From RGIG1959 sp045637645 (GTDB lineage: Bacteria > Bacillota > Clostridia > Oscillospirales > Acutalibacteraceae), in assembly GCA_045637645.1 (NCBI GenBank), contig JAZTZV010000051.1:1-15016 (forward strand): 15,016 nucleotides of DNA, read 5' to 3'. The notes beneath the pieces were generated by a model, which was not told the DNA's origin, ran no database searches, and was given only the letters and a program-made list of their open reading frames with translations. The translations under genes and the position numbers were made by a program. Positions 1-7,756 of the stretch are shown here, piece after piece (position 1 is the stretch's first letter; every line of letters begins with the position of its first letter).

Positions 1-22
1 CCCGCCGCAAGTCCTGAAAATC

Positions 23-58
23 AAAATCCGCAGATGCTCTTGTGCATCTGCGGATTTT
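23..58 (+). terminator. Terminator-like hairpin at left edge
   Basis: A perfect 15-bp stem (arms 23-37 and 44-58) with a 6-nt loop begins with AAAA and ends with TTTT. It looks like a rho-independent terminator that could work in either direction, presumably closing a gene left of the window. The T run is only four bases, so strength is uncertain. Confidence 0.55.
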
Positions 59-68
59 GCTATATAAT
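40..68 (+). promoter_or_regulatory. Candidate promoter for the 186-854 gene
   Basis: A perfect TATAAT lies at 63-68. Seventeen bases upstream, TTGTGC (40-45) is a weak -35 that falls inside the preceding terminator hairpin. The -10 is convincing and the -35 is not. Transcription from here would give a leader of roughly 110 nt containing the palindrome at 131-151. Confidence 0.35.
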
Positions 69-130
69 GACAATGGTGATATATATGAATAAGTTATATT
101 CGAAAGAATAAGCGGTTCTGGTTCACCCGA

Positions 131-151
131 CGCATTTGTGCCACAAATGCG
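131..151. promoter_or_regulatory. Perfect palindrome in the leader of the 186-854 gene
   Basis: Two perfect 10-base arms (131-140 and 142-151) flank a single central C. It sits about 20 nt upstream of the ribosome binding site at 172-178. It could be an operator, a leader hairpin or a repeat remnant; the sequence does not decide. There is no T run, so it is not a terminator. Confidence 0.4.
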
Positions 152-185
152 AAACTTGCCATAAAGTCGATAAAGGAGTACTCAT

Positions 186-854
186 ATGAAACGCCATTCG
201 GTTTTTATAACTGCAACGGAGTGGTTTGAAAGCACGTCGCTGAAAAACCCTATTATTTGTTCGGATCATAAACTGGAACAGGTTTTCCCTGATTATTACA
301 GTGTGAATTATGATACCAAACTCTTGGCTACGACAACGGCAACCGCAGAAGAAAAGCAAGCTCCTTTCTATAACGATTACCGTGAGCGATACGGCTTCGG
401 AGATATTCATATTTTAGATGAAGCGATCATAAGCACAGACAAGAGATGTGTTTTTCTTAATGGATTTGATCAAGACCAGTTTATGTACATCGCTCCAAAG
501 TTAAAGAATACTGCTGAGATACTCTACTTTTTCAAATGTCCAAAAATACGTGATCTGTCTATATTATCCCAATTTGCGAAATTGAAATGTGTCCATATTT
601 ATTGGAACAACTCTCTTGAAAGTTTGTGGGATATGACAGGCAATACCGAATTGAAGATTCTTTCCTGTATAATGATATCTAAGCTAAGCAACATCGAAGC
701 ATTGAAAACATCGTGCGTGGAATATGTCTGTCTGGATAGTTCGAATAATAACGGACGACAAAAGAAAGCGCTGTTCGATGCCTCTGCTTTTGAACAAATG
801 AACAATTTGAAGCATCTGTCACTCATTTATTCGGATTGCAACATCGATTACTAA
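186..854 (+). CDS. Hypothetical protein, leucine-rich-repeat-like
   Basis: A 222-residue protein with no signal peptide or membrane segment, so probably cytoplasmic. The start is supported by AAAGGAG at 172-178, 7 nt before ATG. From about residue 108 the chain reads as irregular leucine-rich repeats: short strands with spaced L/I/V and Asn or Cys, such as KLKCVHIYWNNSLESL, LKILSCIMISKLSNIEAL and NLKHLSLIYSDCN. The first 100 residues match nothing I recognise. The gene is AT-rich, unlike the SNF2 gene downstream, and forms a single-gene unit because its stop codon overlaps the terminator. LRR-like small proteins of this sort are sometimes found as orphan immunity proteins in clostridial RHS/polymorphic toxin islands; that role is inference only. 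The reading frame is secure, the function unknown. Confidence 0.75.
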   Translation: MKRHSVFITATEWFESTSLKNPIICSDHKLEQVFPDYYSVNYDTKLLATTTATAEEKQAPFYNDYRERYGFGDIHILDEAIISTDKRCVFLNGFDQDQFMYIAPKLKNTAEILYFFKCPKIRDLSILSQFAKLKCVHIYWNNSLESLWDMTGNTELKILSCIMISKLSNIEALKTSCVEYVCLDSSNNNGRQKKALFDASAFEQMNNLKHLSLIYSDCNIDY

Positions 855-898
855 AACGAATCCCCTCGACAAATTATGTCGAAGGGATTCGTTTTGTT
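853..898. terminator. Bidirectional rho-independent terminator
   Basis: Arms 853-871 and 877-895 pair over 19 positions with one mismatch around the 5-nt loop AATTA. The outer arm is AAAA on one side and TTTT on the other, so it can act on both strands. It overlaps the stop codon of the 186-854 gene. It may also help stop transcripts of the opposing gene that ends at 1011. Confidence 0.85.
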
Positions 899-900
899 AT

Positions 901-928
901 TAGCGGCGGGAGCAAGCCCCCGCCCTAC
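901..928 (-). repeat. GTAG-type REP palindrome
   Basis: On the minus strand this reads GTAG followed at once by a GC-rich hairpin (GGCGGG at 905-910 pairs with CCCGCC at 919-924). A GTAG foot plus an imperfect palindrome is the classic layout of REP sequences mobilised by RAYT (Y1 HUH) transposases. A similar unit lies at 11432-11454. The rest of the gap to 1010 shows nothing recognisable. Confidence 0.55.
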
Positions 929-1010
929 GTTCTCTTTTATAATTCTCCGCTAAGGACAACTCCCATTCGTCCGAGACTTTTTTCATTCATATGCACACGT
1001 CGCGCGCGAC

Positions 1011-1571
1011 TTATTGCATATACTCAAAAAACTTCGTATTATATACAGCTAAAACGGTTCGACCGTTCTCTGTCACAATATAAAACGTATCATTCGGAAG
1101 TGCGGCGTTGCAGATTCCTTCATCGCTCATAGAGCAAACTTTCGACCATGTGTAATACCGATTTTTTGGGATTGTATACACCCCAAACGAAACAAAATCC
1201 AAGCACCATCTACGACCGTTTTTGGACATCCCCGGACCATATTCAACATCTGCACCGGAACTTTTCAATCGATCGAGAACCACTTGAAAGGTCTGTTTTT
1301 TTGCCATTCGTCTTTTTCGCCAAGTTTGGACAGTTTGTATGGTGAGCATGGCGATAAACCCGCCAACGACAACAACAGGAATCGCGATATCCACAAGCAC
1401 AAAAATGCCCTCGGCTGCACGTGCGTTCTGAATAAAGCATATCCAACATGCAAGGATAATCCCAACAAGCAATCCTTCACAAGCTATTGTAAAAACAAGG
1501 ATCCCCAAGAATAACGTTGCAGAATATCTTTCGAAATACAATCTTTTGTTAATATTTCTTTCTTCAACCAC
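1011..1571 (-). CDS. Hypothetical membrane protein, N-terminal helices and soluble C-terminal domain
   Basis: Two strongly hydrophobic stretches lie near residues 20-46 and 56-81. The first is long, rich in I/L/C/G, and could hold a helical hairpin. A basic patch (WRKRRMAKK) follows, predicted to be cytosolic, then a soluble domain of about 100 residues with many aromatics ending in YNTKFFEYMQ. I recognise no family or catalytic motif. I chose the GTG at 1571 because AGAGG lies 5 nt upstream; the frame also stays open to a TTG at 1592 with poorer spacing. It has its own strong promoter (1728-1755) and converges on the 186-854 gene. It is AT-rich like that gene and probably accessory. The frame is convincing; function unknown. 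Confidence 0.7.
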   Translation of the reverse strand: MVEERNINKRLYFERYSATLFLGILVFTIACEGLLVGIILACWICFIQNARAAEGIFVLVDIAIPVVVVGGFIAMLTIQTVQTWRKRRMAKKQTFQVVLDRLKSSGADVEYGPGMSKNGRRWCLDFVSFGVYTIPKNRYYTWSKVCSMSDEGICNAALPNDTFYIVTENGRTVLAVYNTKFFEYMQ

Positions 1572-1727
1572 ACACACCTCTATACAATTCAAATTCTTCC
1601 GAAGGTGTTTTAATCAGAAGTCTTTTTTCAAAGAACGCCCCGTAAACAACTTAACAACCGCGTCATACAAGCAACCATGTATTTCTCGTTCTCAACACTC
1701 TTTCGCAGAATCATCTTATATGTATTC

Positions 1728-1755
1728 AGTATATCATACAAGGATGTTTTGTCAA
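1728..1755 (-). promoter_or_regulatory. Sigma-A promoter, extended -10, for the 1011-1571 gene
   Basis: On the minus strand: perfect TTGACA (plus 1750-1755), a 16-bp spacer, then TATACT (plus 1728-1733) preceded by TG-A, an extended -10. The implied leader to the GTG start is about 150 nt. Together with the promoter at 1826-1854 it makes the 1593-1907 gap a divergent promoter region; nothing else is seen there. Confidence 0.7.
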
Positions 1756-1825
1756 CATCGTATATCGTCTGTGCGCCACGGCATAACCGCCCTACGACGG
1801 CGCTTAAAATTCTGCAAATCGCCCC

Positions 1826-1854
1826 TTTACGAAAAACGCGTTTTGTGGTATACT
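1826..1854 (+). promoter_or_regulatory. Promoter of the SWIM/SNF2 gene
   Basis: TTTACG (1826-1831), a 17-bp spacer, then TATACT (1849-1854). TGG immediately upstream gives an extended -10 that compensates for the imperfect -35. The predicted start near 1861 leaves a leader of about 45 nt to the ATG at 1908. Confidence 0.65.
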
Positions 1855-1907
1855 TATATGTCCAAAATACACCACTTGCACACCATCAAGAAAGGAGAGC
1901 ATCCCGT

Positions 1908-4900
1908 ATGGCCTTGTTCAATCTTCGCAAAATCGCCGCTGTCGCCGCCAATCAACAAACGTATTTGCGCGGTGTTGCATGCTACAACGGCGGCTATGTC
2001 CGTCACATCGAGCGCCACGAAGGCGATGCTTACGCCGCCGTCGTCACCGCCGACGTCGAAGCGGACAACCATCTCGATCTCTACCGCTGCGAGCTGTGCC
2101 TTGACCGACACGGCGCACCCGAGCACATGGACTGCAGTTGTTCCGTGTTCAACGCCGCAAGCGGTGCTTGCAAACACTTGGTGGCGGTGCTGGTGCATAA
2201 ATATTACGCCGATATGGTGTCGGGGCTTCCCGTCGCATCGTCGGTGCGGGTGACGCCGCCGCCCACGGCGACCGACGAAATCGCCGCGCGCATGTTACGC
2301 AATTATACCGACCGCGAAGCGGCACGCTTTGCCGCCGAAACCGAAGCCCCCGACGAACCCGTGCGCCTGTTGCCGCAACTTTGCATCAGCGGGCAAAGCG
2401 CACGCCTGTCGTTTATGCTCGGCGGTCGAAGGGATTATATTTTGCGCGATTTGCGCGCATTCACGGACGCGATGCAACAAAACGCCACCGTTTCCTACGG
2501 CAAAGAATTGACATTCTTCCATCACCCCGACAGCTTTGCGGTCGAAGATCGCGCGCTGTTGCGCTTTTTGATCGGACAAATCCCGCCTGTGCCGCGCGGC
2601 ACGATCGGCGGACACGCGATGCGCGAACTGACGCTCACGCCCGTGGCACTCGACGCGTTTTTCTCGCTGATGCGGGAACGCTCGGTTTCGTGCCGTTGCC
2701 ACGGCGCGGACAGCACCATCACATTGCGGCGCGGCGATCCTGCACTGACCGTGCACCTCACCCGCACCGACGACGGCTGTCGTTTGGAAACGGACGACCG
2801 TCTTGTGACCCTGGTCGGCACGCGCCGCCGCTATGTCTTGTCGAACGGCGTGCTGTACGGCTGTTCGTCGCAATTCAGCGACAACGTCGGCGCGTTGCTC
2901 GACGCAATGCAAGCCTCGCACGGACGGTTGTTCATCGCAAACAGTGATATGCCGACGTTTTGCACAGGCGCGCTTCGCGCCATTGACGGACGCTTGACCC
3001 TTACGGGCGACGTCCATGCCCTTGCTTCCTATCGCCCCGCGACATTTGACGCGGAATTGTATCTCGACGCCCCCGCTCCGAATACCGTCGCGGCGAAATT
3101 GTTGCTTTGCTACGGTGATCGCCGCGTGAACGCCTTCGCCGACGACGAACTCGACGGCGTGGTGCGCGACACGCTGGCGGAATATCGCCTCAAACGCTTG
3201 GTGCAAAAGCCGTTTTCTCGCGTGGACGACACGGACGGCCGCCTGTTTTTGGAGGGTGACGACGACGCGCTGTTCCGCTTCATGACCGACAGCATCGTGA
3301 CCCTGCAACAGCACGTGCATGTGTATGTTACCGACCGCGTCCACGCGATCGGTATCGCCCCCGCTCCGCGCATTGCGGCGGGCGTGCGCCTGCAAAGCGA
3401 TTTGCTCGACCTGTCGTTGCAAACCGACGACCTCGACCGCACGGAATTGGAAGCGGTGCTGGCATCCTATCGCGAGAAGCGACACTATCACCGCTTGAAG
3501 GACGGACGTTTTTTGCGACTGGACGACCCCACCCTGCAAGGTCTTTATGCCTTGACCGAAGGCTTGTCCATTTCGAAAACGGCGCTTCGCGCGGGAACGG
3601 TCAGCATGCCCGCCTATCGTGCGCTGTATTTAGACCGCGTGTTGCGCGACAGCCCTTCGATCCATTTGCGCCGCGACGAGGGTTTTCGCCGCCTCATCCG
3701 TGACATCAACGCCGTCGCCGACAACGAATTTTCGCCGCCCGCGTCGCTCGACAACGTGTTGCGCAACTATCAGAAAACGGGGTTCCGTTGGCTGAAGACC
3801 ATGCAACAATACGGCTTCGGCGGCATCCTTGCGGACGATATGGGTCTTGGCAAAACCGTGCAGATGATCTCGTTGTTGCTTGACGCCAACGAGCAGGGCG
3901 AGACGCGCCCGTCGCTTGTCGTCTGCCCCGCCTCGCTGATTTACAACTGGTGCGACGAATTCAAACGCTTTGCGCCGACGCTTCGCGTGCGTCCCGTATC
4001 GGGCGATAAGGACACACGCGAGCAATTGCTCGCCGATCTCGACGGCGTCGACATTCTCGTCACATCCTACGACCTGCTCAAGCGCGACAAAGAGTTGTAC
4101 GCACCGCACACGTTTGCCTATCACATTCTCGACGAAGCACAATATATCAAAAATGCATCCACGCTCAGCGCACGCGTCAACAAATCGATCAAGAGCGAGC
4201 GCCGCTTTGCACTGACGGGTACGCCGATCGAAAACCGCTTGAGCGAGCTGTGGAGCATTTTCGATTTCCTGATGCCCGGCTTTTTGTTCAGCTATCCGCG
4301 TTTTCGCGAACAACTGGAACGCCCGATCATGCACGACGGCAACCAAGCGGCACTCGCGCGACTTGACAAGCTCGTATCGCCGTTCATTTTGCGGCGTTTG
4401 AAGAAAGATGTTCTCACCGAACTTCCCGACAAGCACGAAACCGTCATCCGTGTGCCGCTTGTCGGCGAGCAACGCGCGCTGTATGCCGCGAACGTGCAGG
4501 TGCTTCGCGACGAGCTGTTGCAAAAAGGACTTGTCCGCAATCACATCACGGTGCTGTCGATGCTGACACGGTTGCGCCAGCTTTGCTGTTCGCCCGCTTT
4601 GTGCTACGAATCCTATGCGGGTGAGAGCGCCAAAACGGACGCGTGTTTGGAGCTGATCCGCGAAGCGATCGACGGCGGACACAAGGTGTTGCTGTTCTCG
4701 CAATTCACGTCGCTTCTTGATTTGTTGCGCGAACGCTTGCACACGGAAGAGATCCCGTTTTATGAATTGCGCGGCTCGACCAAAAAAGAACAACGTGCCG
4801 CGCTTGTAGACGCGTTCAACAACGACGATACCCCGCTGTTCCTCATTTCGCTCAAAGCGGGCGGCACGGGTTTGAACCTCACGGGCGCGGATGTGGTCAT

Positions 4901-5135
4901 CCATTTCGATCCGTGGTGGAATTTGTCCGCGCAAAACCAAGCCACCGACCGCGCGCATCGCATCGGACAAACCCGCACCGTGCAGGTGTATAAGCTGATT
5001 GCGAGCGACACGATCGAGGACAAGATTTTGGATATGCAACTTTCCAAGCAAGCGCTTGCCGACGCGGTCGTCCATGAAGGCGACGGCATTTTGTCGGGTA
5101 TGAAGGCAGAAGACTTGCTCGGGTTGTTGGAATGA
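1908..5135 (+). CDS. SWIM zinc-finger SNF2-family DNA-dependent ATPase (HepA-like helicase)
   Basis: A 1075-residue protein starting at 1908, where AAAGGAG lies about 9 nt before ATG. The frame is open further upstream, but those codons are in promoter sequence. Domains in order: SWIM zinc finger C76-x-C78-x9-C88-x-H90; a long middle region as expected for the bacterial SNF2-associated domain (about 230-560); two RecA-like lobes. Visible helicase motifs: DDMGLGKT (Walker A, 643-650), DEAQ (Walker B, 742-745), LTGTPIEN (motif III, 769-776), FSQFTSLLDLL (start of lobe 2) and QATDRAHRIGQ with the arginine finger (motif VI, from 1011). All key residues are present, so ATPase activity is expected. 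Family members translocate on duplex DNA and remodel protein-DNA or polymerase complexes; SWIM domains bind DNA or protein. The target of bacterial SWIM-SNF2 proteins is poorly defined. It is a single gene followed by hairpin repeats. Confidence 0.95.
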   Translation: MALFNLRKIAAVAANQQTYLRGVACYNGGYVRHIERHEGDAYAAVVTADVEADNHLDLYRCELCLDRHGAPEHMDCSCSVFNAASGACKHLVAVLVHKYYADMVSGLPVASSVRVTPPPTATDEIAARMLRNYTDREAARFAAETEAPDEPVRLLPQLCISGQSARLSFMLGGRRDYILRDLRAFTDAMQQNATVSYGKELTFFHHPDSFAVEDRALLRFLIGQIPPVPRGTIGGHAMRELTLTPVALDAFFSLMRERSVSCRCHGADSTITLRRGDPALTVHLTRTDDGCRLETDDRLVTLVGTRRRYVLSNGVLYGCSSQFSDNVGALLDAMQASHGRLFIANSDMPTFCTGALRAIDGRLTLTGDVHALASYRPATFDAELYLDAPAPNTVAAKLLLCYGDRRVNAFADDELDGVVRDTLAEYRLKRLVQKPFSRVDDTDGRLFLEGDDDALFRFMTDSIVTLQQHVHVYVTDRVHAIGIAPAPRIAAGVRLQSDLLDLSLQTDDLDRTELEAVLASYREKRHYHRLKDGRFLRLDDPTLQGLYALTEGLSISKTALRAGTVSMPAYRALYLDRVLRDSPSIHLRRDEGFRRLIRDINAVADNEFSPPASLDNVLRNYQKTGFRWLKTMQQYGFGGILADDMGLGKTVQMISLLLDANEQGETRPSLVVCPASLIYNWCDEFKRFAPTLRVRPVSGDKDTREQLLADLDGVDILVTSYDLLKRDKELYAPHTFAYHILDEAQYIKNASTLSARVNKSIKSERRFALTGTPIENRLSELWSIFDFLMPGFLFSYPRFREQLERPIMHDGNQAALARLDKLVSPFILRRLKKDVLTELPDKHETVIRVPLVGEQRALYAANVQVLRDELLQKGLVRNHITVLSMLTRLRQLCCSPALCYESYAGESAKTDACLELIREAIDGGHKVLLFSQFTSLLDLLRERLHTEEIPFYELRGSTKKEQRAALVDAFNNDDTPLFLISLKAGGTGLNLTGADVVIHFDPWWNLSAQNQATDRAHRIGQTRTVQVYKLIASDTIEDKILDMQLSKQALADAVVHEGDGILSGMKAEDLLGLLE

Positions 5136-5141
5136 ACGTAA

Positions 5142-5200
5142 GCCTCCCCTTGAAGCAAGGGGAGGCGGCACGAGCGTTTCGCGAGTGACGGAAGGGATTC
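5142..5200 (+). repeat. Single unit of the interspersed hairpin repeat family
   Basis: Two consecutive hairpins: a GC-rich one (CCTCCCCTTG with CAAGGGGAGG), then CAC-GA-GCG / TTT / CGC-GA-GTG at 5169-5187, in which a tandem G-A internal loop separates two 3-bp stems. A tail ACGGAAGGGATTC follows. It begins six bases after the SNF2 stop codon. It has no T run, so I do not call it a terminator. Confidence 0.7.
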
Positions 5201-5253
5201 CATCGTGCACCCTACCGTGTTGCCGCACTTTTTCGTTGTTGCCGCAAAATCAT

Positions 5254-5371
5254 AACCACCAGTAAACTGGTGGTTTGCACAACCCCTATAAGGGGCCGTT
5301 ACTGGCCGCGCTTGTAAGCGCGTTGAACGGTTTTCCAACTGCATGTGTTGCACTGCAGCCTGTAAACAGGC
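5254..5371. repeat. Array of short hairpins with TAAA/ATA loops, origin unknown
   Basis: Within about 120 bases are four tight hairpins: 5254-5275 (9-bp stem, loop TAAA), 5283-5295 (CCCCT/AGGGG, loop ATA), 5307-5322 (7-bp CGCGCTT/AAGCGCG) and 5358-5371 (GCCTG/CAGGC, loop TAAA). CCGTT (5296-5300) and AACGG (5326-5330) enclose the third as a branched structure, and CTGCA/TGCAG can pair near 5334-5358. No convincing reading frame. It may be an IS200/IS605-type end, a repeat cassette or a structured RNA. Confidence 0.55.
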
Positions 5372-5377
5372 GAACAA

Positions 5378-5541
5378 GGCTTCCCCTTGAGGGGAAGCTG
5401 TCGAGCCGCAGGCGAGACTGATGAGGTGTTGGACGCGACTGCGTCCGTTATGAAATCCCGCAAACGCCCACGCCGCCTTCGGCGGCTACACCTCATCCGT
5501 CATTTGCTTCGCAAATGCCACCTTCCCCTCAAGGGGAAGGC
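5378..5541. repeat. Paired (inverted) hairpin repeat element, MITE/BIME-like
   Basis: Two repeat units face each other. The left unit (5378-5430) has a hairpin TTCCCC/GGGGAA, then GTC-GA-GCC / GCA / GGC-GA-GAC (5400-5418), then TGATGAGGTG. The inverted right unit (5488-5541) has CACCTCATCCGTCA, the hairpin CATTTGC/GCAAATG (5501-5517) and CCTTCCCC/GGGGAAGG (5521-5540). The outer about 20 bases are near-perfect inverted repeats. The centre (about 5431-5487) includes a GCCGCC/GGCGGC hairpin at 5473-5486. It encodes no transposase, so any mobility would be in trans. Confidence 0.7.
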
Positions 5542-5565
5542 TTTTCTCGCTAAAGCTTTCTTTAT

Positions 5566-5584
5566 CCCCCGGCATAGCCGGGGG
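5566..5584. repeat. GC-rich palindrome CCCCCGGC/GCCGGGGG
   Basis: A perfect 8-bp stem with a 3-nt ATA loop. A diverged copy with the same loop neighbourhood (TATAGCCGGGGG) lies at 7711-7735. Both sit in the 3' regions near the transporter genes, at the side of larger repeat elements. Confidence 0.55.
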
Positions 5585-5608
5585 TTTATTTCCATACCTA
5601 AAGGCAAA

Positions 5609-5644
5609 ACAAAAAGAGCATTCCCGCAGGAATGCTCTTTTTTT
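5609..5644 (-). terminator. Terminator of the 5652-7424 transporter gene
   Basis: Arms AGAGCATTCC and GGAATGCTCT pair perfectly around a 4-nt loop, with A runs on one side and T runs on the other. On the minus strand it begins about 8 nt after the TAA of the transporter gene and ends in TTTTT. It is symmetrical enough to work both ways. Confidence 0.9.
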
Positions 5645-5651
5645 ATGTCGT

Positions 5652-7424
5652 TTATTCGTTCGGCAAGGTGTAGGCGGCGGCGTACGCGTTGTACGCATCC
5701 ACGAACGCGGGCGAACCCGAATGCTTGACCTTGTTGAGATAGCTGTGGGTCTCGAACGCATCGCGTTTGGTTTGGATGAGGCAAACGGCGATGTTCGAGC
5801 AGTGATCGGACGCACGTTGGCAGCTGTTGAGCACATCGGCGAGGATGAAGCCGAGCTCGATGGTGCATTTGCCTGCCTTGAGGCGTTCGATGTGGCGCGC
5901 GTTGGTCGTCGCGATCAAGCCGTCGATGACTTGCTCGAGCGGTTCCACCTTGCTCGCCAATTCCAAATCACTGCGGTCGAACGAGTCGACGGTGATGGTG
6001 ATGATCTCGTTCATCGCGGCGGTGATGGCGTTCAATTCCGCCTTCGCCTGATCGGAGAAGCTCAGACCCTTTTCGTGCATTTCGCGCGCCGCGTGCATGA
6101 TGTTGAGCGCATAGTCGCCCAGACGTTCGAAGTCGCCGATCGAAAGCAACAGCTTGGAAATCTCGCCCGCGTCGTGCTCGGACAATTGGCTCGCCGACAG
6201 CTTAACAAGATAGGAGCCGATGGTGTCTTCGTAGATATCGGTGACCGTCTCGTTTTCTTCGATGCGCGCCGCTTCTTCGTCGGTGTAGTTGTCGAACAGC
6301 TTCGTCGCGTCGATCAAGGTGTCGCGCGCCACTTCCGCCATCTTGACGATTTGGCGTTTGCTTTCGACGATCGCCACGGACGGCGTCGCGAGCAAGCGCT
6401 CGTCGAGGTAGCCGACGGGACGCTCGACTTCTTTGTCGCGCACAACAAATTTCGCGAGTTTTTCAAGCAGCTTGTTGAACGGAAGCAACAACGCCGTCGT
6501 GCAAACGTTGAACACGGTGTGCACCGTCGCGATGCCGACCGCGTCGACGTTGGTGCTCAGGAAGTCGGTCAAGAAACCGCTCAAGATATAATACAGCACC
6601 ATGAAGATCGTCGTGCCGACCAAGTTGAACGCAAAATGCACCACAACCACGCGTTTCGCGTTTTTGTTCGCACCGATCGACGAGATGAGCGAAGTGATGC
6701 ACGTACCGATGTTTTGACCGAAGATGATCGGAATGGCAATGGCAAAGCTCATGGCACCGGTTTTCGCCGCCACCGTTTGCAAAATACCGACCGAGGCGGA
6801 CGAGCTTTGGATCACCGCGGTGACAAGTGCGCCGACGATCACGCCGAGGATCGGATTGCTCAGCGCCGCAAACATGTTTTCAAAAACGGATTCGGGAATC
6901 GCTTCCACCGCGTCACCCATCAGATCCATACCGAACATCAACACGGCAAACGCCACCAACACGGTCGCGATGTCTTTGACGCGTTGCTTCTTGCTCATCA
7001 TGATGAGGAAGATGCCGACAATTGCCAAAATCGGCGTGAAGGTCGAAGGCTTTGCCAGCGACAACCACCACGGCGCATTGTCTTCAATGCCCGCGAGGGT
7101 CAAGATCCAAGCGGTGATGGTCGTGCCGATGTTGGCACCCATGATCACACCGATCGATTGCGAGAGTTGCATGATACCCGAGTTGACAAGACCGACGAGC
7201 ATGACGGTCATCGCCGACGAGCTTTGAATCACGGCGGTGATGCCCATACCGAGAAACAGGGCTTTCAAAGGATTCGATGTCATTTTCTTCAGCGTTTTTT
7301 CCATCTTGCCGCCCGCCATCTTTTCGAGGCTGTCGGACATGACGCTCATGCCGTAGAGGAAAAACGCCAAACCCGCAAACAACGGCAGAACGCCGCTCTT
7401 CACAATTTCCCAAATTTGATCCAT
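5652..7424 (-). CDS. Na+/phosphate cotransporter with C-terminal PhoU domain (copy 1)
   Basis: A 590-residue inner-membrane protein of the NptA/YjbB (SLC34-like) family, expected to move inorganic phosphate with Na+. Residues 1-320 form the hydrophobic transporter with the inverted repeat typical of the family: QSSSA at 67-71 and 206-210, each followed by a GxNIGT motif (96-101 and 236-241). Residues about 340-565 are a PhoU-like helical domain with candidate metal-binding ExxxD-type motifs at SIGDFERLGDYALNI (429-442) and CQRASDHCSN (535-544). Start: first ATG after an in-frame TAA, with AAAGGAG 13 nt upstream, a rather long spacing. It has its own promoter (7491-7519) and terminator. It is closely similar to the 8014-9867 gene upstream, so the pair arose by duplication. 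The PhoU tail suggests phosphate-responsive control. Confidence 0.95.
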   Translation of the reverse strand: MDQIWEIVKSGVLPLFAGLAFFLYGMSVMSDSLEKMAGGKMEKTLKKMTSNPLKALFLGMGITAVIQSSSAMTVMLVGLVNSGIMQLSQSIGVIMGANIGTTITAWILTLAGIEDNAPWWLSLAKPSTFTPILAIVGIFLIMMSKKQRVKDIATVLVAFAVLMFGMDLMGDAVEAIPESVFENMFAALSNPILGVIVGALVTAVIQSSSASVGILQTVAAKTGAMSFAIAIPIIFGQNIGTCITSLISSIGANKNAKRVVVVHFAFNLVGTTIFMVLYYILSGFLTDFLSTNVDAVGIATVHTVFNVCTTALLLPFNKLLEKLAKFVVRDKEVERPVGYLDERLLATPSVAIVESKRQIVKMAEVARDTLIDATKLFDNYTDEEAARIEENETVTDIYEDTIGSYLVKLSASQLSEHDAGEISKLLLSIGDFERLGDYALNIMHAAREMHEKGLSFSDQAKAELNAITAAMNEIITITVDSFDRSDLELASKVEPLEQVIDGLIATTNARHIERLKAGKCTIELGFILADVLNSCQRASDHCSNIAVCLIQTKRDAFETHSYLNKVKHSGSPAFVDAYNAYAAAYTLPNE

Positions 7425-7490
7425 ACTGTGTTACACACTCCTTTTGTGTAAATCGTCATTTCTTTAGACTTTTTCTATATCAGCAAGATT

Positions 7491-7533
7491 ATTGTAACGG
7501 ATATGCTTTGATTTTTCAACTACAATTTTACAA
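7491..7533 (-). promoter_or_regulatory. Promoter of transporter copy 1 with upstream box
   Basis: On the minus strand: TTGAAA (plus 7514-7519), a 17-bp spacer, TACAAT (plus 7491-7496). TTGTAAAAT (plus 7525-7533) lies 5 nt upstream of the -35. The same box sits 4 nt upstream of the -35 of transporter copy 2. It could be an UP element or an activator site such as a Pho box. Confidence 0.75.
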
Positions 7534-7647
7534 GGGCGTTTCCAAAGAATTACTCACAAACCAAAACTATTTTGCGTAATTTTGCACAAAAGTTGCGCGC
7601 GCGGTGGAGAAAAGCGGCGCGGCGGAGTATGTAGAGAGCGCGATTGT

Positions 7648-7671
7648 GGGGAACGGATTGATCCGTTCCCC
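7648..7671. repeat. Isolated 11-bp palindrome in the gap between the transporters
   Basis: GGGGAACGGAT (7648-7658) pairs perfectly with ATCCGTTCCCC (7661-7671). There is no T run on either side, so a terminator is unlikely. The stretch 7534-7756 holds this, the palindrome at 7711-7735 and no credible gene. Confidence 0.5.
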
Positions 7672-7710
7672 ATCGGGAGCATCCGAAATCGACGCATGTT
7701 GTCGAGATGA

Positions 7711-7735
7711 ATCCCCCCGCGTATAGCCGGGGGAT
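7711..7735. repeat. GC-rich palindrome, diverged copy of 5566-5584
   Basis: ATCCCCCCGC pairs with GCCGGGGGAT around GTATA, with one mismatch. It shares TAGCCGGGGG and the C run with the palindrome at 5566-5584, so the two are probably copies of one repeat. Confidence 0.5.
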
Positions 7736-7756
7736 ATTCTATCGAAAGATACACAT

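Noticed and set aside
2295..5228. Long minus-strand frames (for example 2295-3539 and 3630-5228) opposite the SNF2 gene
   Set aside because: They are shadow frames of a GC-rich coding sequence, with low-complexity composition and no start signal.
5299..5868. Several short frames across the repeat region after the SNF2 gene
   Set aside because: They run through palindromic repeats in both directions with R/S/P-rich, non-protein-like sequence. The DNA is explained by hairpin repeats.
5721..7451. Long open frame on the plus strand opposite transporter copy 1
   Set aside because: It is rich in R, H, D and Q with no domain, is exactly antisense to a well-supported gene, and arises from the third-position GC bias of that gene.
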